Assembly (NCBI RefSeq): GCF_003952185.1
Contig: NZ_RXFS01000005.1
Coordinates: forward strand, 124,001-188,000
DNA length: 64,000 bases
Direction: 5' to 3'
Source: Variovorax sp. 679
GTDB taxonomy: Bacteria > Pseudomonadota > Gammaproteobacteria > Burkholderiales > Burkholderiaceae_C
In this document: piece after piece, positions 46,225-55,746 of the stretch
Position numbering within the stretch: position 1 is the first letter of the stretch
Layout of the letters: every line of letters begins with the position of its first letter
The notes under the pieces: model-generated
The model's database searches: none
The model's input: the letters and a program-made list of their open reading frames with translations, nothing else
Told to the model about the DNA's origin: nothing
Program-made: the position numbers and the translations under genes

Positions 46225-46695
46225 TCAGGACGGGAACACGTACAGCAGCGCAACCGTCATCGTGACGTAGCGCAGGAACTTCCCGATGGCCATGTAGGCC
46301 ACGCAAGGCCAGAAGGGCAGCTTGAGCCAGCCTGCCACCGCGCACAGCGGGTCGCCCACCAGCGGCAGCCAGCTCAGCAGGCAGGCCTTCGGGCCGAGCT
46401 TCTCGAGCCAGCCCAGAACGCGCACATGGTGTTTCGAGTGCGAGTATTTGTCGGCCACCTTGTGCGCGCCGTAGCCCATCCACCAGTCGACTGCGCCGCC
46501 CAGCGTGTTGCCTACGGTCGCCACTGCGATGGCTGGCCAGAACATCTCGGGGTTGAGCTTGAGCAACCCGAAGAGAAAGGGCTCGGAGCCCACCGGCAGA
46601 AGCGTGGCCGAGACGAACGCCGCCACGAACAAGGTCGAGAGACCGTACTGCGGCAATGCCAGCAGCGCCAAGAGTGAATCGAGCCAGGCTTCCAT
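46225..46695 (-). CDS. YqaA-type DedA-superfamily membrane protein
   Basis: A 156-aa inner-membrane protein of the VTT (SNARE-associated) superfamily. Hydrophobic segments cover most of the sequence. The motif GSEPFLFGLL, the NTLGGAVDWWMGYG segment and the SWLPLVGDPLCAVAGWL segment are conserved in YqaA proteins. Members of the superfamily act in lipid translocation or membrane homeostasis. The ATG at 46695 (MEAWLDSLLAL) is chosen over a longer frame that overlaps the promoter region of dusB. It is divergent from dusB by 175 bases. Confidence 0.87.
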   Translation of the reverse strand: MEAWLDSLLALLALPQYGLSTLFVAAFVSATLLPVGSEPFLFGLLKLNPEMFWPAIAVATVGNTLGGAVDWWMGYGAHKVADKYSHSKHHVRVLGWLEKLGPKACLLSWLPLVGDPLCAVAGWLKLPFWPCVAYMAIGKFLRYVTMTVALLYVFPS

Positions 46696-46792
46696 AAGGT
46701 CGGCGCAGTATAGGCAGCGGCGGTGCTGCAACCGCACTGGAGAAAGCCCCGGAACGCACCGGTGTTTGTACGGGTACCCAGGGCGCAAATCG

Positions 46793-46824
46793 TTTCAGTC
46801 GCTGAAATGCGGCGTGGCTACAAT
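46793..46824 (+). promoter_or_regulatory. dusB-fis promoter with a 15-bp palindrome
   Basis: TTTCAG-TCG-CTGAAA (46793-46807) is a perfect inverted repeat placed where the -35 would lie, and TACAAT (46819-46824) is a good -10 with 47 bases to dusB. The E. coli dusB-fis promoter is controlled by Fis itself; whether this palindrome is a Fis or another site is unknown. Confidence 0.5.
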
Positions 46825-46870
46825 CGTGCCTCATTTTTCAGCAGCCGAACGCGCACGCTCCCCTTTCAAA

Positions 46871-47935
46871 ATGACCTTGCAGATCGGCAACCACACGCTG
46901 GAAAACCGCCTGTTCGTCGCGCCCATGGCCGGCGTGACGGACCGGCCCTTCCGCATGCTGTGCCGCGAGCTCGGCGCCGGTTATGCGGTCAGCGAGATGG
47001 TCACGTCGCGCAAGGAGCTCTGGGGCTCGCTCAAGACATCGCGCCGCGCGAACCATGATGGCGAGCCAGGCCCCATTGCGGTGCAGATCGCAGGCACCGA
47101 TGCGGCCATGATGGCCGAGGCTACGGTCTACAACATCGAGCGCGGTGCGCAGATCATCGACATCAACATGGGTTGCCCGGCCAAGAAGGTCTGCAACAAA
47201 TGGGCGGGCTCTGCATTGATGCGCGACGAGCCGCTGGCGCTCGAGATCGTGCAGGCGGTGGTCGATGCCGCCCAGCCCTTCGGCGTGCCGGTCACGCTCA
47301 AGATGCGCACCGGCTGGAGCGAAGAACACCGCAACGCGGTGAAGCTCGCGCGCGACTTCGAATCGGCCGGCGTGCAGATGCTCACCGTGCATGGGCGCAC
47401 GCGCGAGCAGGGCTACAAGGGCTTTGCCGAATACGAAACCATTGCCGCCGTGAAGGCCGCGGTGCGCATTCCGGTGGTGGCCAACGGCGACATCCGCTCG
47501 CCCGAGAAGGCGCGCGACGTGCTCGCGGCCACCGGCGCCGACGCCGTGATGGTCGGCCGCGCTGCGCAGGGCCGCCCGTGGATCTTCCGCGAGATTGCGC
47601 ACTTCCTGGAAACCGGCACGCATCGCGCGCCACCGCTGGTGGTGGAAGTGCGCCGCTTGCTGCTCGACCATCTCGTGGAGCACTATGCGCTCTACGGCGA
47701 CTACAGCGGTGTGCGCACGGCGCGCAAGCACATCGGCTGGTACGTGCGCACGCTGCCCGACGGCGAAGCGTTCCGCGCACGCATGAATCTCATCGAGGAC
47801 TGTGCCGAGCAGCTGCGCGCGGTCGGCGACTATTTCGACGGGCTTGCGGACCGCATGGACCGCATGCCCGTGCAGCACCTGGCGGACGAAGAGGCGTCGC
47901 CGGGTGAAGAGGAGGCGGCCTGCGCCGTCGATTGA
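46871..47935 (+). CDS. dusB: tRNA-dihydrouridine synthase DusB
   Basis: A 354-aa FMN-dependent enzyme that reduces specific uridines in tRNA to dihydrouridine. The catalytic Cys108 lies in NMGCPAKKVCNK, the FMN-barrel motif APMAGVTDRPFR is at the N-terminus and VHGRTREQGYKG and MVGRAAQGRPW follow. The acidic C-tail (DEEASPGEEEAACAVD) extends beyond the usual end. The ATG at 46871 matches the family start (MTLQIGNHTL). The gene is followed by fis after 17 bases, the same pairing as in E. coli. Confidence 0.95.
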   Translation: MTLQIGNHTLENRLFVAPMAGVTDRPFRMLCRELGAGYAVSEMVTSRKELWGSLKTSRRANHDGEPGPIAVQIAGTDAAMMAEATVYNIERGAQIIDINMGCPAKKVCNKWAGSALMRDEPLALEIVQAVVDAAQPFGVPVTLKMRTGWSEEHRNAVKLARDFESAGVQMLTVHGRTREQGYKGFAEYETIAAVKAAVRIPVVANGDIRSPEKARDVLAATGADAVMVGRAAQGRPWIFREIAHFLETGTHRAPPLVVEVRRLLLDHLVEHYALYGDYSGVRTARKHIGWYVRTLPDGEAFRARMNLIEDCAEQLRAVGDYFDGLADRMDRMPVQHLADEEASPGEEEAACAVD

Positions 47936-47952
47936 AAAAAAGAGAAGAAGCA

Positions 47953-48189
47953 ATGAGCAAGAAACATATCGAGGACTGCGTGCGCACCAGTCTGGACAGC
48001 TACTTTCGCGATCTGCGCGGCACCGAACCCGACGGCATGTACGAAATGCTCGTGCGCGTGGTCGAGAAACCCTTGCTCGATGTCGTGATGACGCGCGCCG
48101 AGGGCAACCAGTCGAAGGCCGCGCAGTGGTTGGGCCTGAATCGCAATACGCTCCGCAAGAAATTGGTCGAGCACAAACTTTTGAAATAA
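47953..48189 (+). CDS. fis: DNA-binding protein Fis
   Basis: A 78-aa nucleoid protein. The N-terminal part forms the dimer helices and the C-terminal helix-turn-helix reads [20 protein letters not shown], the signature of Fis. It bends DNA and controls rRNA, recombination and growth-phase genes. It is about 20 residues shorter at the N-terminus than the E. coli protein, which is normal for Betaproteobacteria. GAGAAG precedes the ATG at 47953. It lies 17 bases after dusB and 16 before purH, one transcript. Confidence 0.95.
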   Translation: MSKKHIEDCVRTSLDSYFRDLRGTEPDGMYEMLVRVVEKPLLDVVMTRAEGNQSKAAQWLGLNRNTLRKKLVEHKLLK

Positions 48190-48205
48190 CTCCACGGCAT
48201 ATCCA

Positions 48206-49813
48206 ATGGCCCAGACTGCACTCATCTCCGTTTCCGACAAGACCGGCATTCTCGAATTCGCCCAGGCGCTGCATGCGCTGGGCATCAAGTTGCTGTCCAC
48301 CGGCGGCACCGCCAAGCTGCTGGCCGATGCCGGCCTGCCCGTCACCGAGGTGGCCGACCACACCGGCTTTCCCGAAATGCTCGACGGCCGCGTGAAGACG
48401 CTGCACCCGAAGATCCACGGCGGCCTGCTCGCGCGCCGCGACCTGCCCGCGCACGTGGCCGCCATCAAGGAACACGGCATCGACACCATCGACCTTCTGG
48501 TGGTCAACCTGTATCCGTTCGAGGCCACCGTGGCCAAGCCCGGCTGCACGCTGGAAGACGCGATCGAGAACATCGACATCGGCGGTCCGGCCATGGTGCG
48601 CAGCGCGGCCAAGAACTGGAAGGACGTGGGCGTGCTGACCGACGCGTCGCAATACGCGGTGGCGCTGGCCGAACTGAAGGCCGACGGCAAGCTCAGCGAC
48701 AAGACCAAGTTCGCGTTCTCGGTGGCCGCGTTCAACCGCATCGCCGACTACGACGGTGCGATCAGCGACTACCTCTCTGCCATCGACTTCGACGCCAGCA
48801 TCGGCCAGCCCGCGCCCAAGCGCTCGCTGTTCCCGGCGCAGAGCAATGGCCGCTTCGTGAAGGTGCAGGACCTGCGCTACGGCGAGAACCCGCACCAGCA
48901 GGCCGCGTTCTACCGCGACCTGTACCCGGCGCCCGGCTCGCTGGTGTCGGCGAAGCAGCTGCAAGGCAAGGAGCTGAGCTACAACAACATCGCCGATGCC
49001 GACGCGGCGTGGGAATGCGTGAAGAGCTTCGACGTGCCGGCCTGCGTGATCGTGAAGCACGCCAATCCCTGCGGCGTTGCCATCGGCAAGGATGCGGCCG
49101 AGGCTTACTCGAAGGCTTTCAAGACTGATCCGACCTCGGCCTTCGGCGGCATCATCGCCTTCAACCGCCCTGTGGACGGCGCGACCGCGCAGGAAATCGC
49201 CAAGCAGTTCGTCGAAGTGCTGATGGCGCCGGGCTACACGCCCGAGGCGCTCGAAGTGTTCCAGGCCACCAAGGCCAAGCTCAACGTGCGCGTGCTCGAG
49301 ATCGCGCTGCCCAAGGGCGGAGCTACCGACTGGGACAACGGCCGCAACGCGATGGACGTGAAGCGCGTCGGCTCGGGCCTGCTGATCCAGACGGCCGACA
49401 ACCACGAACTCGCGGCGAGCGACCTCAAGGTGGTCAGCAAGAAGCAGCCCACACCACAGCAGCTGCAGGACCTGCTGTTCGCATGGAAGGTCGCGAAGTA
49501 CGTGAAGAGCAACGCGATCGTGTTCTGCGCCAACGGCATGACGATGGGCGTGGGCGCGGGCCAGATGAGCCGCCTCGATTCGGCGCGCATCGCCAGCATC
49601 AAGGCCGAGCATGCAGGCCTGTCGCTGAAGGACACGGCCGTGGCCAGCGACGCCTTCTTCCCGTTCCGCGACGGCCTCGACGTGGTGGTCGATGCGGGCG
49701 CGAGCTGCGTGATTCAGCCGGGCGGCTCGATGCGAGACCAGGAAGTGATCGACGCCGCCGACGAGCGCGGCGTGGTGATGGTGCTGTCGGGCGTGCGCCA
49801 CTTCCGCCATTGA
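48206..49813 (+). CDS. purH: Bifunctional AICAR transformylase/IMP cyclohydrolase PurH
   Basis: A 535-aa enzyme for the last two steps of purine synthesis: formylation of AICAR and ring closure to IMP. The N-terminal MGS-like cyclohydrolase domain has STGGTAKLL and [16 protein letters not shown]; the C-terminal transformylase domain has [15 protein letters not shown] and [10 protein letters not shown]. The C-terminal [17 protein letters not shown] is conserved. The length is normal. It follows fis by 16 bases, and the fis-purH order is common in Burkholderiales. Confidence 0.96.
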   Translation: MAQTALISVSDKTGILEFAQALHALGIKLLSTGGTAKLLADAGLPVTEVADHTGFPEMLDGRVKTLHPKIHGGLLARRDLPAHVAAIKEHGIDTIDLLVVNLYPFEATVAKPGCTLEDAIENIDIGGPAMVRSAAKNWKDVGVLTDASQYAVALAELKADGKLSDKTKFAFSVAAFNRIADYDGAISDYLSAIDFDASIGQPAPKRSLFPAQSNGRFVKVQDLRYGENPHQQAAFYRDLYPAPGSLVSAKQLQGKELSYNNIADADAAWECVKSFDVPACVIVKHANPCGVAIGKDAAEAYSKAFKTDPTSAFGGIIAFNRPVDGATAQEIAKQFVEVLMAPGYTPEALEVFQATKAKLNVRVLEIALPKGGATDWDNGRNAMDVKRVGSGLLIQTADNHELAASDLKVVSKKQPTPQQLQDLLFAWKVAKYVKSNAIVFCANGMTMGVGAGQMSRLDSARIASIKAEHAGLSLKDTAVASDAFFPFRDGLDVVVDAGASCVIQPGGSMRDQEVIDAADERGVVMVLSGVRHFRH

Positions 49814-49849
49814 GATCCCGCCGCTGAAGCGGTGCGGCCGGGCCGTTCG

Positions 49850-50566
49850 CTAGCGTTTTGCCGCTGGCGTACGCGACCCGGCTTTTTTCTTGGCCGGTAC
49901 GGCCTCGTCGCCAGCCTGCGCGGCGCCCGCCAGCAGCGACATGAAGAAGTCCAGCGTGCCCGCCATCGTCTTCGCGGTCGACTGGCGCGACAGGCTCCAT
50001 TCCGGAAAGTGACCATCCACCGCCATGCGCGCCAGGCCGTAGACCAGCGCGCGCGCGGCGATCTGCGCATGCGCGGCATCGGCACTCGACGCATTGCCGT
50101 TCTGTGCGAAGGCTTCGTCGAACAGCTTGCGCATCTGCGCACGGATCGTTTCGTTGTCGCTGCGCAGGCTCGGTGAGCTGTCGTAGTCGATCAGCGAGCG
50201 TTCGCTGATGACACGGAAGTGCGTCGGGTTCGTGCGCGCCCATTCGATGTAGGCGTGGCCTATGGCGCCGAAGAGCACCAGCGGCGGTGCGTCGGCCGCG
50301 GTCGCCACAGCCTCTTCCACATGCGCGCGCAGCCGTTGGGTCGCCTGCTCGGCCACCGCCGTCAGCAGCGCGGTCTTGGTGGCGAAGTGCCGAAAGGGCG
50401 CGCCCGGCGACACGCCTGCGCGCTTGGCGGCCTCGCGCACGCTGAGCTTGTCGAGCCCGTCGCGTTCGATCAGCTCCACGGCTGCTTCGATCAGAGCTTC
50501 ACGCAGGTTGCCGTGGTGATAGGCGCGGGTTTCGGGGGCGGGCGGAGAAGAAGAGCGGGTGGCCAT
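49850..50566 (-). CDS. TetR/AcrR-family transcriptional regulator
   Basis: A 238-aa regulator with an N-terminal TetR helix-turn-helix (LREALIEAAVELIERDGLDK and SVREAAKRAGVSPGAPFRHF) and a helical ligand domain including HAYIEWARTNPTHFRVISE. The C-terminal 25 residues are basic and Ala-rich (VPAKKKAGSRTPAAKR). It is divergent from the secreted-protein gene at 50698. A perfect 14-bp inverted repeat in the 131-bp gap is a candidate operator, so control of both genes is likely. Confidence 0.9.
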   Translation of the reverse strand: MATRSSSPPAPETRAYHHGNLREALIEAAVELIERDGLDKLSVREAAKRAGVSPGAPFRHFATKTALLTAVAEQATQRLRAHVEEAVATAADAPPLVLFGAIGHAYIEWARTNPTHFRVISERSLIDYDSSPSLRSDNETIRAQMRKLFDEAFAQNGNASSADAAHAQIAARALVYGLARMAVDGHFPEWSLSRQSTAKTMAGTLDFFMSLLAGAAQAGDEAVPAKKKAGSRTPAAKR

Positions 50567-50587
50567 GCGGTGGAGCTTGCATCAGTC

Positions 50588-50651
50588 CATGTAATCAATG
50601 CTTATTTTGCGCTAGACTGCGCTTCGCCGCGATGTATGCATTGATTACATG
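50588..50651. repeat. 14-bp inverted repeat in the TetR intergenic region
   Basis: CATGTAATCAATGC (50588-50601) and its exact reverse complement GCATTGATTACATG (50638-50651) are 36 bases apart, centred between the divergent tetR-type gene (start 50566) and the gene at 50698. A dimer on each arm could repress both promoters. Confidence 0.6.
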
Positions 50652-50697
50652 ATGCGGCAATCCGATTTCTTCACTCATCATTTCGACTGGAGTTTCC

Positions 50698-51141
50698 ATG
50701 CGCATCCGTCTTGCTTTTCTGTTCGCCGCGGCCCTCTGGGCAGGTGCGGCATCGGCCCAGGAATCCGCGCCGACATTGCAGATCGTCTGGCCGCCCGAGG
50801 GCTCCACCGTGCAACTGGGCAGCGATGCCGAGCGCGCCATCGGCGTGGTCGTGCAGAGCAACTACAGGCTGCTGGCGGCCGGGCAGTGCGGCAGCGACAG
50901 GCGCTGCGGCCACATCCACATGAAGATCGATCCCGAGGGCGACACCTGCAACCTGCCGGGCCGTCCCTACAACAGCATGAACAGCGATTTCGGTGGAGAG
51001 CTGATCAAGGCGCGCTTCGGCCCGTGCCCGTCACCGACGGGGGAACACGTGATCGGAATCCTGCTGGCCGATGATCACCACAGGCCGATCCTTGTGGACG
51101 GCAAGCCCGTGACGCGGCTCGTGAAGGTCACGACCCGCTAG
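50698..51141 (+). CDS. Secreted hypothetical protein
   Basis: A predicted 147-residue periplasmic protein. The signal peptide (MRIRLAFLFAAALWAGAASA, cut before QESAP) is clear. The mature part has a Cys/His-rich centre (CGSDRRCGHIHMKIDPEG, then DTCNLPG) and a further Cys (GPCPSP), which could bind a metal or form disulfides. The beta-rich pattern around GHIHMKID recalls DUF4399-type domains, but I am not certain. It is divergent from a TetR-type regulator and may be its target. Confidence 0.75.
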   Translation: MRIRLAFLFAAALWAGAASAQESAPTLQIVWPPEGSTVQLGSDAERAIGVVVQSNYRLLAAGQCGSDRRCGHIHMKIDPEGDTCNLPGRPYNSMNSDFGGELIKARFGPCPSPTGEHVIGILLADDHHRPILVDGKPVTRLVKVTTR

Positions 51142-51159
51142 GCGCCAGCCCGCTGGGGC

Positions 51160-51642
51160 TTACTCGTGCGTGCCGAAGCGGTATTTGAGCTGGAAGGTGA
51201 CCGCACCGTACAGCCGGTTCTTGATCGTCGGCACGTAGGCGATATTGAGGCCCCAGTTCTTGCCTTCGATGGCCGCCACCGGAAGGATGGCCGGGAACCA
51301 GTTGCCGTTGCGGTAGTTCGGGTAGCCGTCGAAGCCGCCCACCACCGCACCGAACTTCACGCCATAGAACTCGAAGGGCAGCGCGTACAGGCCCACGTAG
51401 TTCGACTGCCGGCGATCGCTGTTGCGGAAGGTGCCCGCGGTGACACGGAAGGTGTCGTTCAGCGGGTACTCGAAGCCCAGCCCCTGGTTGACGTTCTCCA
51501 GGCCCTTGCCGCCGTCGAAGTGAGCCGAATAGAAGCCCGGGTTGATCCAGATGTTATTCGGGTCGAAGGACTCCTGCGCTGCCGCGAAGCCGGGAATGAG
51601 GAGAGCGATGCTCAAGACCGGCAACGTGCGCAGGGAGTTCAT
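51160..51642 (-). CDS. Hypothetical outer-membrane beta-barrel-like protein
   Basis: A predicted 160-residue protein with a signal peptide (NSLRTLPVLSIALLIPGFAA). The mature part alternates hydrophobic and polar residues with many aromatic residues (YVGLYALPFEFYGVKFGAVV, RLYGAVTFQLKYRFG), and the C-terminus ends in an aromatic-containing beta strand (YRFGTHE), as in small outer-membrane barrels. Phage-encoded and PagP-like proteins share this look; no motif decides. It begins three bases after the hemL stop, so it is probably co-transcribed with hemL. Confidence 0.7.
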   Translation of the reverse strand: MNSLRTLPVLSIALLIPGFAAAQESFDPNNIWINPGFYSAHFDGGKGLENVNQGLGFEYPLNDTFRVTAGTFRNSDRRQSNYVGLYALPFEFYGVKFGAVVGGFDGYPNYRNGNWFPAILPVAAIEGKNWGLNIAYVPTIKNRLYGAVTFQLKYRFGTHE

Positions 51643-51645
51643 GGG

Positions 51646-52932
<1,287 letters not shown>

Positions 52933-52970
52933 CAGGTTCAAGGATTTTTTCAGTGAGGGCCGCCGCGCAC

Positions 52971-53043
52971 GGCCGCCCGAAGCGGCCGGCCCGCCCCCGG
53001 TAGGGGGTAGGCGGACCGACACGCAGTGCGGGTAGCCTGGGGG
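52971..53043 (-). repeat. Intergenic structured repeat, copy C (diverged), between thiD and hemL
   Basis: On the minus strand it begins CCCCCAGGCTACCCGCACTG, then TGTCGGTCCGCC, and keeps the CCCCC-TACC-GGGGG hairpin (52993-53006). The second stem has changed to GGCCGC/GCGGCC (52971-52987), so the hairpin is kept by paired changes. It points toward hemL, whose start is 38 bases on. Confidence 0.65.
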
Positions 53044-53055
53044 CGAGCAAACATC

Positions 53056-54018
53056 TCAGTGTCGGGTGTCGTGGGGGGGGAGGGCGAAATCGGGCGGGGT
53101 GTCGGGGTCTTCGCCGTCTTCGTCGTCCTCGGGCTCGGCCCAGAACAGGCGGTCGGGCAGCACGTGGCCCATGCCGGGGCGGAAGCCCGCGTCGAGGCAG
53201 CGGTCCATGTAGGCCAGCGCCTCGGTGGTCGCGGCCACGAGGTCGGTGCCGCTCGCGAGCAGGGCAGCCAGCGCGGCCGACAGGGTGTCGCCGGCGCCGG
53301 CGAAGACGGCCTCGAGCCGCTCGTACTTCTCGCTGGCGAGCACCGACTGCGGCGAGGCCAGCACGTTGTCGATGAACTGGTCGGGCAGCACCAAGCCGGT
53401 TACCAGCGTGTAGGGCACGCCGAATTCGCCGGCGGCCTTGGCGATGTCGCGCGCGCCGGGCGGGCGGTCGCCGTTCCAGTCCGGAAGAAGCCAGCGCCAG
53501 AGGGTGCTGTGGTTTCCAACCAACACTGTCGTCTGGGGCAGAACCAGCTCCCGGAAAGCGTCCAGATAGGGCTCGATCAGGTTCTCGTCCCACCACGACA
53601 GGTTGGGCATGTAGGCCACCACGGGCACCTCCGGATAGTCGGCGGCGGTTTCCGCGATGGTGCTCAGGGCCTCCGTGGTGCCGGCAAAGCCCACCTTGAT
53701 CAGCTGGACTTCCACGTCCTCCAGGATCGAGCGCGCCTGCTCGGCAATGGCTTCCTCGTCGAAGGGGAAGTGGTCGAAAATCTCTGCCGTGTCGCGGGCA
53801 TATGCGCCCGTGACGACCGGCAGGATGTGTGCGCCTACCGACCCCATGGCCAGGGCGTCGGCCCCCAGGCCGCCCGCACCGCTGGGATCGCTGGCATTGA
53901 AGACCAGCACGCAGGGGGGATTCAGGTCGCGTTCGGCCAGTTCGCCGTCGTCCTGCGAGGGGTCGTTAAGATCGCCCGGTTTGCGGGCGCTGTCTGCTGG
54001 AAGTAAGTAGATGGTCAT
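53056..54018 (-). CDS. thiD: Phosphomethylpyrimidine kinase ThiD
   Basis: A 320-aa HMP/HMP-P kinase of thiamine synthesis. The sugar-kinase-like fold is shown by FNASDPSGAGGLGADALAMG at residues 40-59 and the anion-hole motif GAGDTLSAALAALL near 242. It is longer than the usual 260-270 residues because of an N-terminal acidic lead (about 35 residues) and an acidic C-tail (EPEDDEDGEDPDTPPD). The ATG at 54018 is used. It is divergent from rubredoxin by 111 bases and upstream of hemL. Confidence 0.88.
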   Translation of the reverse strand: MTIYLLPADSARKPGDLNDPSQDDGELAERDLNPPCVLVFNASDPSGAGGLGADALAMGSVGAHILPVVTGAYARDTAEIFDHFPFDEEAIAEQARSILEDVEVQLIKVGFAGTTEALSTIAETAADYPEVPVVAYMPNLSWWDENLIEPYLDAFRELVLPQTTVLVGNHSTLWRWLLPDWNGDRPPGARDIAKAAGEFGVPYTLVTGLVLPDQFIDNVLASPQSVLASEKYERLEAVFAGAGDTLSAALAALLASGTDLVAATTEALAYMDRCLDAGFRPGMGHVLPDRLFWAEPEDDEDGEDPDTPPDFALPPHDTRH

Positions 54019-54129
54019 ACGCCGTGCGGAATCCCCTGGATGGTGGCATAGGCGCGACGTTTACGGTCTGCCAGTGAGATACGCATAGATACACTCGTTG
54101 CATTTAATGAACAAGGACTTTAAGCTCCG

Positions 54130-54300
54130 ATGAATACGAAAACTTGGATGTGCCTGATTTGTGGGTGGATCTATGACGAAGCGGTTGGTGTACCGGAAGA
54201 CGGCATCGCGGCAGGCACGGCCTGGGCCGATGTGCCGATGAACTGGACCTGTCCTGAGTGCGGTGCGCGCAAGGAAGACTTCGAAATGGTTGAAATCTGA
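54130..54300 (+). CDS. Rubredoxin
   Basis: A 56-residue electron carrier. The iron is bound by two Cys pairs, CLIC in [12 protein letters not shown] and CPEC in [14 protein letters not shown], with the typical Tyr and Asp-Val-Pro segment (WADVPMNW) between. AAGGA lies upstream of the ATG at 54130. It is a small gene easily missed by length filters. It is placed before pilG, an arrangement common in Burkholderiales although no direct functional link is known; partners of rubredoxin include alkane hydroxylases and oxidoreductases. Confidence 0.96.
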   Translation: MNTKTWMCLICGWIYDEAVGVPEDGIAAGTAWADVPMNWTCPECGARKEDFEMVEI

Positions 54301-54384
54301 AAGCATGGCATAGATAGAGCTACGCGGTCTGCGTCGATGTTCGGCGCGGCGGGCTTCCAAGTCTCATGAGCAGGAGCGTTTGCA

Positions 54385-54783
54385 ATGGGCCCGAATGGAT
54401 CAGGTTACAAGGTGCTCGTCATCGACGACAGCAACACCATCCGGCGCAGTGCCGAGATTTTTCTGAAGCAGGGTGGGCATGAGGTTCTTCTTGCCGAAGA
54501 CGGCTTCGACGCGCTCTCCAAGGTTAACGACCACAAGCCGCATCTGATTTTCTGCGACATCCTGATGCCGCGCCTCGACGGTTATCAGACCTGCGCCATC
54601 ATCAAGCGCAACGCCCACTTTTCCAACGTCCCGGTCGTCATGCTGTCTTCGAAAGACGGTGTATTCGACAAGGCACGCGGCCGAATGGTCGGTTCCCAGG
54701 ACTACCTGACCAAGCCTTTCACCAAAGACCAGCTGCTGCAGGCCGTGCAGCAGTTTGGCACCGTTCAACAGGAAGCGCAGTAA
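54385..54783 (+). CDS. pilG: Twitching motility response regulator PilG
   Basis: A 132-aa single-domain CheY-like receiver. The acidic pair Asp14-Asp15, the phosphate-accepting Asp58 (FCDILMPRLDG), the Ser at 88-89 and Lys110 (YLTKPF) are intact. In the Pil-Chp system PilG promotes type IV pilus extension and cAMP signalling after phosphorylation by ChpA. GAGCAGGAGCG precedes the ATG. Its TAA overlaps the pilH ATG (TAATG). The assignment uses motif and gene order. Confidence 0.92.
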   Translation: MGPNGSGYKVLVIDDSNTIRRSAEIFLKQGGHEVLLAEDGFDALSKVNDHKPHLIFCDILMPRLDGYQTCAIIKRNAHFSNVPVVMLSSKDGVFDKARGRMVGSQDYLTKPFTKDQLLQAVQQFGTVQQEAQ

Positions 54784-55148
54784 TGCCTATTCGAAAAATC
54801 CTCGTCGTCGACGACTCCAAGACGGAACTGGTGTTCCTCACCGACCTCCTCCAGAAGAACGGCTTTGCCGTCAAGACGGCCGAAAACGCCGACGACGCCA
54901 TGCGCCGCCTCGAGGAAGAGCATCCCGACCTCATCCTCATGGACGTCGTGATGCCCGGCCAGAACGGCTTCCAGCTCACGCGCGCCATCGCCCGCGACCC
55001 GAAGTACGCGGCCATCCCGATCATCCTGTGCACGAGCAAGAACCAGGAAACCGATCGCGTGTGGGGCATGCGCCAGGGCGCGCGCGACTACATCGTGAAG
55101 CCGGTCAACGCAGCCGACCTGATGTCCAAGATCAGCGCGCTGAACTGA
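54783..55148 (+). CDS. pilH: Twitching motility response regulator PilH
   Basis: A 121-aa CheY-like receiver with Asp10-Asp11, phospho-acceptor Asp54 (LMDVVMPGQNGFQ), Thr84 (ILCTSK) and Lys106 (YIVKPV). PilH is the second receiver of the Pil-Chp system and is thought to oppose or drain PilG signalling and to favour retraction. It is coupled to pilG by a one-base overlap and followed by pilI after 19 bases. Confidence 0.92.
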   Translation: MPIRKILVVDDSKTELVFLTDLLQKNGFAVKTAENADDAMRRLEEEHPDLILMDVVMPGQNGFQLTRAIARDPKYAAIPIILCTSKNQETDRVWGMRQGARDYIVKPVNAADLMSKISALN

Positions 55149-55167
55149 GCGAAAGCCTGCCGAGTCC

Positions 55168-55701
55168 ATGGCGAATCGCGATGCTCTGAGAGCCTTCCAG
55201 TCCCGGCTGGCGAGCCGCCTGCAGGCCGCTCGTACGACGGGCGTGGCCGCCACGTGGCTGGCGGTCGAGGCGGGCGAGGGCAAATACCTCTTTCCGCTGG
55301 GACACGCCGGCGAGATCTTTCCCTGGACGCCGCCGCAGCCCGTGCCCTACACGGAGCCGTGGTTCCTCGGCGTTGCCAACCTGCGCGGCGGCCTCTACGG
55401 CGTCGTGCAGCTTTCGGCGTTCGCCACCGGCGTTCCAGTCGCGCTGGCCGCCACCGAGGCGGCGCGCATCCAGTCGCGGCTCGTTGCATTCAACGAGCTG
55501 CTCGAAGTCAACTGCGCATTGCTGGTCGATCGACTGGCGGGGTTGCGGGGGGCGGAGGCCTTCACGGCGTCCGAGCCTCCTGGCGCAGAAGCACCTGCCT
55601 GGCATGGGCATCTGTTTACCGACGCGGCGGGGGAGCGCTGGCAGGAAGTCAACCTGCAGGCGCTTTCGCAGCAACCCCAGTTTTTGAGTATTGGTGCGTA
55701 G
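55168..55701 (+). CDS. pilI: CheW-like adaptor PilI
   Basis: A 177-aa CheW-type scaffold that links the kinase ChpA to the receptor PilJ. The beta-barrel pattern is seen in YLFPLGHAGEIFPWTPPQPVPY, then the conserved receptor/kinase contact region VANLRGGLYGVVQL. The ATG at 55168 follows pilH closely. The C-terminus (EVNLQALSQQPQFLSIGA) is the usual end for PilI. The next gene, pilJ, starts 45 bases on. Confidence 0.92.
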   Translation: MANRDALRAFQSRLASRLQAARTTGVAATWLAVEAGEGKYLFPLGHAGEIFPWTPPQPVPYTEPWFLGVANLRGGLYGVVQLSAFATGVPVALAATEAARIQSRLVAFNELLEVNCALLVDRLAGLRGAEAFTASEPPGAEAPAWHGHLFTDAAGERWQEVNLQALSQQPQFLSIGA

Positions 55702-55746
55702 CAGTGCCCCCGCACGCCGTACCGGAAACCACCTGAAGGACCGACC

